Of a stretch of DNA of 21,827 bases, positions 1-8,536 are shown piece by piece. A model generated the notes under the pieces. It was given only the letters and a program-made list of their open reading frames with translations, was not told the DNA's origin and made no database searches. Origin of the DNA: CAZTEB01 sp964612735 (lineage in GTDB: Bacteria > Patescibacteriota > Microgenomatia > UBA1400 > PJMF01); NCBI GenBank assembly GCA_964612735.1, contig CAZTEB010000010.1, positions 1 to 21,827 on the forward strand. The letters run 5' to 3'. Numbering within the stretch: position 1 is the stretch's first letter; each line of letters starts with the position of its first letter. A program made the translations under genes and the position numbers.

Positions 1-621
1 TTGGCATTCCAGAAATACTTTCCGGTGGATATAAAAGCTCTGGCTGTAGCTACCTTTGGCTTTTCAGTAAAGCTATCTACCTTGAAAATTGAAAGGCCCT
101 TGGCAACTTTTTTGAGATCTTCACCTATTTTGATGTAGCCGAAGGCGCTAGAGGCAAAGGAAGGTGTAATCCCGACTGTTACTAGCACATCAGACTCATG
201 TGCTTCTTTAGCAGCTGCTTTCATTACTCGACTAAATTCTTTTTCGTCAGCTACGACGTGGTCAGAGGCACAGTTAATGACACTTNNNNNNNNNNTCAGG
301 ATCCAATGACTTGGCATATAGAGCTCCGACCAACATCGCCAAAGCAGTATCTTTCTTTTCAGGCTCAGCAATGATATTTGCCTTTGGAACTTTAGGAAGT
401 TGTTTACCTACCTCATCTCGATATAGCTCATTGGTAACTACGATCATGTGATCCCAAGCTACGACCTGGTTCACTCTGTGAGCAGCTATCTGCATCATTG
501 TCTGATCACTACCAGTTAGTTTTAGGAATTGTTTCGGAGTCTTTTTTCTAGATTCTGGCCATAGTCGCGTGCCGCCACCGCCAGCTAAGATGACTGCAAA
601 TGTATGATCTAGGTGCGACAT
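1..621 (-). CDS. manC: Mannose-1-phosphate guanylyltransferase, partial, interrupted by an assembly gap
   Basis: Makes GDP-mannose from mannose-1-phosphate and GTP in the cytoplasm, feeding mannosyltransferases. The N-terminus carries the nucleotidyltransferase signature: residues 11-35 contain AGGGGTRLWP followed by SRKKTPKQF. An EPEKKDTALA segment follows at about 86-95, where the family usually has EPxxRNTAPA. After the N run the reading frame resumes with VINCASDHVV, a GYIKIGEDL segment and FTEKPKVATA, ending FISTGKYFWNA at the window edge. All are recognisable blocks of the ManC nucleotidyltransferase domain. About 108 residues precede the gap and 94 follow it; the rest lies outside the window. 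The apparent stop just after the gap exists only because ten Ns do not preserve frame. It is the last gene of the run, 1 nt after the upstream GT4, with an AAGGAG ribosome site. A C-terminal isomerase domain cannot be judged. Confidence 0.9.
286..295. other. Assembly gap (10 N) inside manC
   Basis: Ten Ns. With 2 nt left over before the gap and 1 nt after it, the manC frame is restored only if the true gap is a multiple of three, including zero. Ten is therefore a placeholder length. Alignment by eye to the family pattern around DPE...SDH suggests that zero or only a few bases are missing. Confidence 0.95.
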
Positions 622-622
622 G

Positions 623-1780
623 TTACTCCTTAGTATAGTGCTGCCAAGTTGTATTTACGAAGGAGGCAAGTCGCTTCGAAAACAGTTTTGGGTTTGTCTT
701 TTTTAAAACAGATTTCATTATAGCAGTATCATACTTAATCTGTTTAACACGCTGTAGTGCTTGTTGTAGCTCCTCAGATGTCTCAGTTTGCAAATGAATG
801 GCTACTACACCGGCTGGTAGTAGCTCAGCCGCACCACTTTTACCATGAAGAATAACTGGTTTTTGCAACGAGGCGGCCTCCATGGCGGCAATGCCAAAGT
901 CTTCTTCACCAACCATAATAAAACAACTACAACTTGCTAGTGCAGCTTGAACCATGGACTGCTGAGTATTTTTAGCAAAGAAGGTGTGTGATTTTGCTTG
1001 TCGGCGAAGTTGAGTTTTTTGAGGACCTTCTCCTATGATGAGCAAGTTGTAGCCCACTGCTTCGCAAGCAGCAATTGCGACGTCAACTTTTTTGTATGGC
1101 ACCAATCTAGAGACTACCAGAGCGAACGGCTCGTCTAGAGAAAATGCTTCTCCATTTTCTAGCAGTATGCTTGTTACTGGTGTTTCAAGATGTGGCGTCG
1201 GGTTAACGGGCGGATAGATGATTGCATCTGGGGAGCGTCTATAATGCTCTTCTGCTCTTTGAGCCACTCGGTTTGAAATAGCCAGTATGACATCTGGTCT
1301 TGATGCTGCCGCCACATCCCACCATCTCAAATATCCTAATAGAGCACGAGCTATAGCGGCTAGACCAGGGACTCGAGGTATGCTGGCTAGATAGCGTTCG
1401 TGATGACTATATAGATACCTGGTTGGAGTTAAGAGGTAGCATATGTGCAATTGGTGTGGCTGTGTCATAACTCCTTTGGCTTCGGCGCTGGTGACACTAA
1501 TGATGATATCGTAGTCTGATACATCAACACTTTCAAAAGCTGTCGGCATTAGCCATGCTATTGCCCGATGAATCGATCTAAAGAAGGGGATCCTCTGCAG
1601 CCAGGTTGTAGTTACATGTGAGGGTTCTGCCCAACGTACCTTCTTAGCATCGAAGAGCGAGGTGATTAGAGTTGCTGTGGGAAAGGTAGTTAAAATGTGT
1701 TTTAGTACATTTTCGGCACCCCCGTAGTGGGTGAGTAAGCGATCGTAGACGACAGCTATTCTAGGTGTTGAGCTAGGCAT
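623..1780 (-). CDS. GT4-family glycosyltransferase, WbaZ-like (probable mannosyltransferase)
   Basis: A 385-residue GT-B fold enzyme that would transfer a sugar from a nucleotide sugar to a lipid-linked acceptor at the cytoplasmic face. Visible motifs are the N-terminal GGAE (residues 20-23) in an RLLTHYGGAENVL context, LLTPTRYLY around 116-124, the donor-domain SRLVPYKKVD (224-233) and EEDFGIAAMEAA (292-303). The last contains the EX7E pair E293/E301. The GGAE start and the CYxxTPxRYLY block are typical of WbaZ-type mannosyltransferases. Adjacency to manC, 1 nt away, fits a GDP-mannose donor, but donor specificity is inference. The ATG at 1780 lies 2 nt after the previous stop. No signal peptide or membrane segment is evident. 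Confidence 0.85.
   Translation of the reverse strand: MPSSTPRIAVVYDRLLTHYGGAENVLKHILTTFPTATLITSLFDAKKVRWAEPSHVTTTWLQRIPFFRSIHRAIAWLMPTAFESVDVSDYDIIISVTSAEAKGVMTQPHQLHICYLLTPTRYLYSHHERYLASIPRVPGLAAIARALLGYLRWWDVAAASRPDVILAISNRVAQRAEEHYRRSPDAIIYPPVNPTPHLETPVTSILLENGEAFSLDEPFALVVSRLVPYKKVDVAIAACEAVGYNLLIIGEGPQKTQLRRQAKSHTFFAKNTQQSMVQAALASCSCFIMVGEEDFGIAAMEAASLQKPVILHGKSGAAELLPAGVVAIHLQTETSEELQQALQRVKQIKYDTAIMKSVLKKTNPKLFSKRLASFVNTTWQHYTKE
626..631 (-). promoter_or_regulatory. Ribosome binding site of manC
   Basis: On the minus strand AAGGAG lies 4 nt before the manC ATG (621), inside the last codons of the upstream glycosyltransferase gene. It is one of few clear Shine-Dalgarno sites in the window and supports the chosen start. 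Confidence 0.6.
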
Positions 1781-1782
1781 GA

Positions 1783-2871
1783 CTAGTGCGCTGTCTCGTA
1801 CAACTGTATGGTGTTTTGCACCATTTTTTCCCAGTCAAACTGTTTGACGTGCCGCTTTGCTTTTTGCAACCAGTCTTTTGAGGGTGATGTAAGCCGAGTG
1901 ATGGTGTCAACTAATTCAGATACCGAGTGTGGATCGAAGTACGTAGCAACAGAACCATACATTTCTTTAAACACAGCGATGTCTGAGGCTAACACTGGTG
2001 TCCCAGTGGATAGAGCCTCTACCCCAGTCAATCCAAATCCTTCGGACAGTGAGGGCTGAATGAGCGCCCCACTTGATACGAGAAGTTTGCATAGTTTTTC
2101 ATCTGGTACATAGCCAGCAAAAGTGACTTGAGACGTTACTTTAAGTTCGTGAGTAAGCAGCTTGGTATCATCCGCAAACACATTGCGTGAACCAACTATA
2201 ACGAGGTTGTGTTCGGGGAGTTGCTGTAATGCTTGTAAAACTATCCTTATGTTCTTGTGGGGGTAGAGCGATCCGACGTATACCAACTGTTTGAGCTTAC
2301 GTTTAGATGGTTGCTGTTTTTTGGTAAAGGCGGGAGCTATTCCTTCCAGAACCACAGAAGTTTTTTTTTCGGCATGTGGATAGTATGTAGCCAGGACCTG
2401 TTTTGTCGTTTCTGAGGGGGTAATGATGTTAGTGGCATGGTCAATCGCTCTGGAAGCTGTGTAGCGATAGCCAAGATACTTTAGCCAATACTTCCATCCT
2501 GGAAGGGTTGTGACATCACTTCCCCATTGTTGATGCCAAAGCAAATCATGAATGGTGATGATTGTGGGACCTGCGTAGAAAACCGGTGCATTAAAGTGCG
2601 GAACATGCAGTAGATCAAGTTTTTCACTGTTAAATACTTTTTTTAATGCGACTTGCTCCGCAATGGAATAGTGAGGAATGGCAGTAGTCCGCCAGGTTAT
2701 GTTATCTGGAGTGTCTTCAAGGAGCTCGCGCTGTTGTTTTTCATCAAAACTAAATAGAACCCACTGGTGTTTCTTGCCATATGTCGGCAAGTGGGCCACG
2801 AGCTGTGCGATGTATCGACCGATGCCGGCATGGGCTATACCACCCAGCCGGCAATCGATTCCTATTTTCAT
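1783..2871 (-). CDS. GT4-family glycosyltransferase
   Basis: A 362-residue GT-B enzyme. The N-terminal half starts MKIGIDCRLGGIAHAGIGRY, the usual opening of CPR-type GT4 proteins, and has HVPHFN (89-94) and TIHDL (106-110). The donor-binding half has VGSLYPHKN (199-207) and SLSEGFGLTGVEAL (274-287), giving the EX7E pair E277/E285. Length is normal for the family. It sits 6 nt after the small membrane protein gene and 2 nt before the next GT4, so it is co-transcribed with both. Donor and acceptor cannot be read from sequence; a mannosyl- or rhamnosyl-type role in surface-glycan assembly is a guess from context. Confidence 0.85.
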   Translation of the reverse strand: MKIGIDCRLGGIAHAGIGRYIAQLVAHLPTYGKKHQWVLFSFDEKQQRELLEDTPDNITWRTTAIPHYSIAEQVALKKVFNSEKLDLLHVPHFNAPVFYAGPTIITIHDLLWHQQWGSDVTTLPGWKYWLKYLGYRYTASRAIDHATNIITPSETTKQVLATYYPHAEKKTSVVLEGIAPAFTKKQQPSKRKLKQLVYVGSLYPHKNIRIVLQALQQLPEHNLVIVGSRNVFADDTKLLTHELKVTSQVTFAGYVPDEKLCKLLVSSGALIQPSLSEGFGLTGVEALSTGTPVLASDIAVFKEMYGSVATYFDPHSVSELVDTITRLTSPSKDWLQKAKRHVKQFDWEKMVQNTIQLYETAH

Positions 2872-2877
2872 GCTAGG

Positions 2878-3315
2878 TTATGCCTTTTTTGAAGATCGCT
2901 TTGATTTCGAGCTAGACTTTCTGCTAGCTGTTTTTTTTACTGTGGCCTTTTTGGCTGTTTTGTCTACTAGTGACATATCACCATCGGGACCGCACATGCA
3001 GTTTCCATGGCAATCACAACCAGTTGCTTCCAGTTCACGCTCTAGCGCCTTGATCTGCTTGAGTCTAGAAAGGTTGGTGAGTATGGCATATAAAAAGAAA
3101 ACAGTGCCCACTGCAAACGAGGCTACAGGAATGTACTCGATTACCTTTGGTTGCTCGAACAACTGTTGGTCTGCATAGACGTATCTAATTAAGAGTGATG
3201 GCAGCAGAATAGCTACAAAAAGCGCAAATACAAAAACAGCAATAGACTCAATCATCATCAGCTGTTTGTCTTGCCTAAGTTGTGCAATTTTAAATCGTAG
3301 GTGTGAATGTTTCAC
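2878..3315 (-). CDS. Small two-TM membrane protein with a CxCxxxCxC motif and a basic tail
   Basis: I do not recognise this 145-residue protein as a named family. It has a short basic N-terminus, a hydrophobic segment at about 22-45, a short loop, and a second hydrophobic segment at about 60-82. A charged stretch rich in K/R/E (85-97) follows, then four cysteines at 100, 102, 106 and 108 in CDCHGNCMC. The tail from about 118 to 145 is almost entirely K, S, T, A and R. By the positive-inside rule both termini should be cytoplasmic, placing the cysteines and tail there. The four cysteines plus H103 could bind a metal; the tail could bind nucleic acid or anionic lipid. Both are inference. The GTG start shares one base with the upstream TAG and has a good ribosome site (GAAGGAG). 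Its place inside the glycan operon suggests co-expression, not a function. Confidence 0.8.
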   Translation of the reverse strand: MKHSHLRFKIAQLRQDKQLMMIESIAVFVFALFVAILLPSLLIRYVYADQQLFEQPKVIEYIPVASFAVGTVFFLYAILTNLSRLKQIKALERELEATGCDCHGNCMCGPDGDMSLVDKTAKKATVKKTASRKSSSKSKRSSKKA

Positions 3316-4187
3316 TATAACTCCTTCTTTACGGTAATAATACTTTGTATAAGATTGCGGACAAAACCTGGATACCGGTGACCATGGTGCTTGTCGTAGT
3401 ACTGGAGCATTGTATCGTAAAAGTAGCTAGCTGTCTTCTTGCTGACTGCTGCATTATTACTTCCCATGCCCGATTTATTTTTGTGGTGAATGAGACTCAC
3501 ATGAGGATAAAAAAGTACTTGGTAACCTGCATCTCGGAACCTTTTGCACCAGTCCAAATCTTCTGCGTACATGAAAAACTGTTCATCAAGAAAGCCCACT
3601 TTCTCGATAGCATCTTGGCGAACTAGCATGGCAGCTCCTGAGCAAGCATCTATCTGGTGTGGCTCCCGTAGGTTTTTGTAGTATTGGTGGTACTGTCCGA
3701 ACAGCTTTGTTTTTGGAAAAAGTTTTTCCAGACCGACAAAATAGCAGAAACTAGCCCAAGGTGTGGGTTCTCCTCGATGGCAGGCTGGGTCAAGTGAACC
3801 ATCACCGAGTTCAACTCTGGGTGTTATAACTCCAACTGAAGGGTGTTGCTGAAGATGATGTAGTAGCGTATCAAGATTAGAGTCCTTAGTTAGTTCTGTG
3901 TCTGAGTTTAGAAGCATCACCGCCTCAGCAGAGCTATTTTTGAGCGCTATATTGTTTGCAGCGCTAAAACCAAGGTTGGTATCTTGCTTGAGTACTGTAG
4001 CCCATTTGAAGTGATTTTCAATCATCTCAACTGAGCCATCACTGCTATTATTGTCCACTATTGTTACGGCAACTCTGTGCTTGGTGGCAGATAGATAGTT
4101 ATTGTTTAAAGACTCGAGCGTCTTTTTGAGCCAAAATTGAGAGTTATAGCTAACAATGATGATTTCTAGATCTAGTTTTGAAGCCAT
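3315..4187 (-). CDS. GT2-family glycosyltransferase (rhamnosyltransferase-like)
   Basis: A 290-residue GT-A fold enzyme. It begins with the strand LEIIIVSYNS (7-16), followed by the nucleotide-binding IVDNNSSDGS (43-52), NLGFSAANN (71-79), LLNSDTEL (92-99, the DXD-like position), SGAAMLVR (183-190) and FFMYAEDLDWCKR (204-216). The latter carries the acidic pair E209-D210 typical of GT2 catalytic bases. This series is characteristic of the WcaE/rhamnosyltransferase-like subgroup. No membrane segments are evident, so it acts from the cytoplasm on lipid-linked acceptors. Spacing is 2 nt after the upstream GT4, and it overlaps the small membrane gene by one base (TAGTG). Donor sugar unknown. Confidence 0.87.
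   Translation of the reverse strand: MASKLDLEIIIVSYNSQFWLKKTLESLNNNYLSATKHRVAVTIVDNNSSDGSVEMIENHFKWATVLKQDTNLGFSAANNIALKNSSAEAVMLLNSDTELTKDSNLDTLLHHLQQHPSVGVITPRVELGDGSLDPACHRGEPTPWASFCYFVGLEKLFPKTKLFGQYHQYYKNLREPHQIDACSGAAMLVRQDAIEKVGFLDEQFFMYAEDLDWCKRFRDAGYQVLFYPHVSLIHHKNKSGMGSNNAAVSKKTASYFYDTMLQYYDKHHGHRYPGFVRNLIQSIITVKKEL
3321..3327 (-). promoter_or_regulatory. Ribosome binding site deciding the GTG start of the small membrane protein
   Basis: GAAGGAG on the minus strand lies 5 nt before the GTG at 3315 and is embedded in the last codons of the upstream GT2 gene. It supports the GTG start over the internal ATGs at codons 20-21, which would cut into the first membrane segment. Confidence 0.6.
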
Positions 4188-4189
4188 GT

Positions 4190-5392
4190 TTACTTTTTTG
4201 ATCGACCTAGTTCTTTATATATAGTATCAAGTTTGGTTGAGATTTCTCGCCAATCATATCTATCACTTACAAATGACTTGCCGTTTTCGGCAAGTTTGTC
4301 TCTGAGTTTTTTGTCCTGAAGGAGCTTGATAGCAGCTTTTGCCATACCGTCAGCAGTATTGCTAGTTAGCACATGCTTACCTTCTTTGAGGCCAAGACCT
4401 TCAACAGCTATCTTTGAAGCCACGATTGGCGTCTGCGAAGCCATAGCTTCTAAAATCTTATACCTAGTGCCTTTGCCACTGAAAACGGGAGCTACAAGGA
4501 TATGAGCTCCATTAAATGCATCTCTGATATCAGGTATACCTCCGGTAACCTTAATGGATGAGTCACTTTTTTGATACTCAACAATTTTGGGGGTTGGGGC
4601 ATTGCCAACTACCCACAGTTTGGCAGTTGGAAGCTCAGCTTTTATTCTTGGCCAAACCTGCTCAATTAGAAAAGTTACGGCCTCAACATTTGGTAGCCAC
4701 TTGAATGTTCCGACTGACAGTATAGTTGGTTCTTTCGGCAACTTTTTACTTTTCCTTGCAAACCATTGAGAATCTACCCCATTTGAAACAACTTCTATTT
4801 TCTCAGTGTTGCTGATAGCCTCGCCGATAAACTGCTTGTCATCATTACTCATTACGATTAACTTGGTGCAGCTGTCCCAGTAATATCGCTCCCAACGTTT
4901 AATTTTAGCGATATCAATGTATAACAGGGGCTTAATGAATGGAAAAGCTACGTTTCGAGCATAACTTTCATAACCTAAGTATTCAATGGTTTGCTCGACT
5001 AGAATAGTCGGGATGTTTGTTTTTGGAATGTGTGGCATCATGTAAAACGTTTCGGCGTGGATTAGATCGTACTCATTGGTTGAAAGCTCAGTTTCCACGG
5101 CCTTGATCGTCTCAGGCACGTGATTTCTCATTACCAGGAAGGGATACGATGAAAATGCAGTCTTAAGAATGTTGGTGAGTGTGAATGGCTTTTCGGATCG
5201 TTTAAAAACTTTGACCTTAGAGCAGTACTTCTCAAGTTCGGGGATGTGTTGGCGCTCACTGTCATCTTTTATGAGAGCAAACAGTGTAACTTGGTGATTG
5301 TTGGCGAGTTTTTTTAGTAAGTTATAGGTGCGAATCTGCCCACCAGAAAGGAGTGGGTACGGTAGGTACGGCGTCAACATTAGGATTTTCAT
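4190..5392 (-). CDS. GT4-family glycosyltransferase
   Basis: A 400-residue GT-B enzyme. The N-terminus MKILMLTPYLPYPLLSGGQI has the GG loop at 17-18 seen in GT4 enzymes. The linker has VVSNGVD (201-207). The donor domain has GTFKWLPN (228-235) and APVFSGKGTRYKILEAMA (301-318), with E315 as the second glutamate of the usual EX7E region. The first position is replaced by the PVxxGxGTRxKILEAM pattern found in one GT4 subgroup. The C-terminal helix ends in a lysine-rich GRSKK. Its ATG overlaps the upstream TGA as ATGA, indicating translational coupling to the GT-C gene before it. Acceptor and donor are unknown. Confidence 0.85.
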   Translation of the reverse strand: MKILMLTPYLPYPLLSGGQIRTYNLLKKLANNHQVTLFALIKDDSERQHIPELEKYCSKVKVFKRSEKPFTLTNILKTAFSSYPFLVMRNHVPETIKAVETELSTNEYDLIHAETFYMMPHIPKTNIPTILVEQTIEYLGYESYARNVAFPFIKPLLYIDIAKIKRWERYYWDSCTKLIVMSNDDKQFIGEAISNTEKIEVVSNGVDSQWFARKSKKLPKEPTILSVGTFKWLPNVEAVTFLIEQVWPRIKAELPTAKLWVVGNAPTPKIVEYQKSDSSIKVTGGIPDIRDAFNGAHILVAPVFSGKGTRYKILEAMASQTPIVASKIAVEGLGLKEGKHVLTSNTADGMAKAAIKLLQDKKLRDKLAENGKSFVSDRYDWREISTKLDTIYKELGRSKK

Positions 5393-6827
5393 AGTGAACT
5401 TGTCAGATCTAAGATGAGATGCTCTGGAGTTTTCTCAAGGGTGGTGTAAAGCTTTTCTAGCTCTCTAGCCTCGTCATCATAGGTGGTGGTTGCGTAAGTA
5501 GTAGCTCCTTTTTCAATTTTATCCTCAATGCTACTGCCGATGGGCCAACCAGTTCTGTTTGTCTGGAACAAGAAAGCAGTGTCGCCACCATAGGGAGCAA
5601 TGACTTTTGCATNNNNNNNNNNATGGCTGGATTGTTGATGTTGAAGTAGCCTCGCACCTCATACCAGCTGAAGAATAACGACATACTTGAAAGAACAGCT
5701 AGGACGGCGACGATTCCCACTCTGTGAATCTTGTCTGCGCTCAGGCTTAATATGGCTTGATACCCTCGTGCGATTAGGAGTGTCAACATTGGTACTAAGG
5801 GAATTTGATAGTAATCATGCTGGACATTCCCCGTTGCAAAGACGACCAGATAGGCTAGCTGTCCACTTGCCCAAGCCAAAGTAAGTAGGTCGTAACTTGA
5901 GAGCTTTTTAGCTTCTCTGTATACCAGTCCTAACACAACTAAGGTTGTCCCCCAGTATCCAAGAATCAACCTACCTAGACGATCTGCGAATAGCCATCGC
6001 CACCAAGCTGGCCTGAGTCTGATTCCATTACCATTAAATAACCAGCTGTTTGCCGGAATACCTGCTGGAAATTGTTCTATCCAGTGTCTCCAAAGCAATA
6101 GTGGAATCGCAGCAGTGACCAAAAGCCAAGATTCCTTGGCAAATAGTGCTTGAAAACCATATTTTTGCCAAAGTAGTACTGCAAAGACTGGTGCAATAAA
6201 GATAGCTATCGGTTTTAGTAGCAAGGCAAGACTAAAACTCAACCATGTTAGTGTCAGAAAAAATACTCGAGACTTGGTCTCAGATGCTTGGGACCAGTGA
6301 ACAAACATCCAAACGGCAACTGTTTGAGCCGCAAGCATAAGTGGTTCTGGCAAAATGGTTCTTGAATAGAAGATGGAGTACGGCAGCACTGCCAGAGCTC
6401 CAGCAGCTATAAGTGCCTGCCATCGCTTGCGAGAACTTAACCATACTATTTGGTGGACAGCGAAAATAGTTACCAGTGAAGCCGCGATGCTTATTAATCT
6501 TGAAGTTCGAACCAGGTCCATGCTTGGAAAAGCTCGTAGTAGCCCAGCTGTTGCAAATGGAGCGACTGGAAACTCAACCATTCTATAGCCGTTAGGGTTT
6601 TCTAGGCCGCTGGGTATATTAGACAAGTCATGATATCGAGGCTCTAGAATTGAATGATTATGCTTAAGATACTCCCTAGTTACGGAGGCAGTATCTGCTT
6701 GTCTCCAGCTGTGCCAGTCAGCAAGTGGAGCATCAATGCTGTGTAGTCGTAGAACAAGAGCGACAGCTAGTACGACTAGTAGTGCTATATACCATGCCAA
6801 TGAACTTGAGTAACGTGAGACAGTCAT
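5389..6827 (-). CDS. GT-C (GT39/ArnT-like) membrane glycosyltransferase, interrupted by an assembly gap
   Basis: A polytopic membrane protein expected to use a polyprenyl-phosphate sugar donor at the outer face. Residues 11-30 form the first membrane helix. The first external loop holds DWHSWRQADTA (37-47), a block typical of this GT-C group, with its acidic residue after the first helix. FYSRTILPEPLMLA and about eight further hydrophobic helices follow. Before the gap the protein ends FNINNPA (about 401 residues). After the gap the correct frame resumes AKVIAPYGGDTAFLFQTNRT, giving 73 more residues to the TGA. The two halves therefore belong to one gene. Frame counting requires a true gap of 3n+2 bases, so ten Ns is a placeholder. 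The C-terminal soluble part is typical for the family. The stop overlaps the next GT4 start (ATGA), and the start lies 5 nt after the polymerase-like gene. Confidence 0.85.
5613..5622. other. Assembly gap (10 N) inside the GT-C gene
   Basis: Ten Ns, with two bases of a codon left over on each side, so the real missing length must be 3n+2. The join between NNPA and AKVIAPYGG is shorter than I expect for this protein group. Some tens of bases may be missing; that estimate is from memory of the family and is uncertain. Confidence 0.95.
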
Positions 6828-6832
6828 AGGTG

Positions 6833-8536
6833 TTACTTTTTTGAGTAGCCTCTTTTAGAGTTGTTTGTTCTTTTTTTTCTAGAAGTTACTGTAACAGATG
6901 AAGTCTGTGAATCCAAAGAGTGCGAGGCTAGAACTCCTGTTACTAGCCAGAAAATAAATGCGACCTTTGAAGCTGCAAAGACATCAATGAAGGTGGCATT
7001 AAGTAGGAGGCCGATGGTGCCAGCAATATATCCCACCGCCAATGCACGCTGAAGTTGATCGGCATCCCTACTATGTAGATAGCTTCGAGTTGCTATTCCC
7101 AGCGCAAGTATGATTGTGCCGTAGTATGCTAGAAAACCCAACAATCCGGTTTCACCCAAGGTTCGAAGGAAATTATTATCAACTCCATCTATTTCCGTAA
7201 ACTCCTCGACGGTAGTCTTATTCAGCGTAGCATAACCAGTGCCAAGTAGCGGATTTCTTTCAAATGAGGCAATGGCTTGAGGCCACAGTGTATCTAGTCT
7301 AATAGCGATGGACAAACCATATTTTAAAGCATTGGGAGAGTATACTCGCTCTTTGACCACAACTACTTCTGTGACTGTGCCATCGGCAGAAACAGTTGCC
7401 TCAATTACTTCTTCTGGTACATCAACATACACATCGGCAGGCCTGTAGGGAGTTGGTCTGGTGTCTGAGTCTAAGATTACTTGTTGAGCTTGGTCAGTTG
7501 AGATCCCATTTGCGGGAGCCTCCAGTTCAGGAATTTTAAACTGGGAACTTTCGCCTACTAGTGCGGCCAGCGTCTGTTTGCGAGCGCGATTAAGTTGGTG
7601 ATATTGTTCGTTTAACTCAGGGTATGACTGCAACACCTGAAGAAAACGCTCATACACATCTTGGCCAAAATAGGCAGAAGTTATGAGTACTACGGCAGCC
7701 ATCATTGCAAGCCTTGTGAAGCCAAATCGAAGCGTTATCATCCAACTCTTTTGCTTAAGGGCGTAAAGAAGTATGACAAGAGTAGCTGCTAGTATGTAGG
7801 CTATAAAAGACGTTCTTGAGGCGCTGACGACAAGTAGCCACAAGCCCAACCAGTGTGCGGTGTGTAGTGCAATTTTTGGCTTGGGTTGTCGCACTGAAAG
7901 TGAGAGTGCTAGTAGTAGTGGTAGCGCAATGACTAGATAAGCTCCTAAGTCATAGTGACCGGCAAAAGTTGATTGAACTCGAGCATGTCTAGTTAGGTAA
8001 AGTCGGACTCCCTTGCTAAACTCTCTGTTCATGGTCGAGTATACTGGGAAATAAAAGTAGCGCTGTCCAAAACCATAGATCGCTACCATGGCTACGCTGA
8101 GTGCGAGCGCTGCGAAAAAAAGCTTCAGATGTTTTTTGGAGACTAGTGAAGTGTAGGCTATAAAAAACAGCAAAAAGTACTCTGTATAGCGCAGGTAGTG
8201 CAGTATGGTTTTTCCCAGATGAATAGGCTCTAGCGGCACGGTATTAATAATGAAAAGTGCAGATACCACTGAAGCTAGTCCGACACCAAGATAGAGCCCT
8301 ATTCCTTTGGAAATCGGAGATAGTAAAGCGCTGCGCTCTTTCCATTGTTGCCAAACCCAAAGTCCTCCAGTGATTGCCACTAAGATATCTTCCAATCTGA
8401 CTCTGACAATGTACTGCTCTATGGGGCTAAATAGTGGTATTTTTGGCCAAAGTGGAATAAAGATCAGTAGAAATAAAGCCAAGCCTGGTAAGGCATATGA
8501 ATCTAACCATTTGTGATTGAGTGATGGAATTTTCAC
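6833..8536 (-). CDS. O-antigen ligase/polymerase (WaaL/Wzy_C)-like membrane protein
   Basis: A 567-residue multi-pass protein of the O-antigen ligase superfamily, which transfers or polymerises lipid-linked glycans at the outer face. Hydrophobic helices fill residues 13-290. They include a conserved FGQR...STMNREFS segment (156-174), STFAGHYDLGAYL (189-201) and SASRTSFIAY (238-247), with the arginine common in this superfamily. A large hydrophilic loop of about 110 residues (295-405) contains DVYVDVP. After it come RLDTLWPQAI, RNPLLGTGYATL (427-438) and DNNFLRTLGETG (453-464), then three more helices and a lysine-rich tail. The GTG start at 8536 shares one base with the upstream TAG. The N-terminal part of the protein at 18715-21827 is a clear paralog. 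Whether it is a ligase or a polymerase cannot be told from sequence. Confidence 0.85.
   Translation of the reverse strand: MKIPSLNHKWLDSYALPGLALFLLIFIPLWPKIPLFSPIEQYIVRVRLEDILVAITGGLWVWQQWKERSALLSPISKGIGLYLGVGLASVVSALFIINTVPLEPIHLGKTILHYLRYTEYFLLFFIAYTSLVSKKHLKLFFAALALSVAMVAIYGFGQRYFYFPVYSTMNREFSKGVRLYLTRHARVQSTFAGHYDLGAYLVIALPLLLALSLSVRQPKPKIALHTAHWLGLWLLVVSASRTSFIAYILAATLVILLYALKQKSWMITLRFGFTRLAMMAAVVLITSAYFGQDVYERFLQVLQSYPELNEQYHQLNRARKQTLAALVGESSQFKIPELEAPANGISTDQAQQVILDSDTRPTPYRPADVYVDVPEEVIEATVSADGTVTEVVVVKERVYSPNALKYGLSIAIRLDTLWPQAIASFERNPLLGTGYATLNKTTVEEFTEIDGVDNNFLRTLGETGLLGFLAYYGTIILALGIATRSYLHSRDADQLQRALAVGYIAGTIGLLLNATFIDVFAASKVAFIFWLVTGVLASHSLDSQTSSVTVTSRKKRTNNSKRGYSKK

Noticed and set aside
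274..621. manC as a frameshifted pseudogene
   Set aside because: The stop follows an N run of arbitrary length, and the correct frame continues with manC blocks to the window edge.
2678..3178. Plus-strand open frame of 166 codons
   Set aside because: It lies wholly opposite a GT4 gene and the small membrane protein, with low-complexity composition and no recognisable motif; an antisense shadow.
4188..6832. Recurrent CAAAAAAGTAA just before two start codons as a regulatory signal
   Set aside because: In both cases it encodes the terminal SKK and stop codon of the upstream gene, so shared lysine-rich ends explain it.
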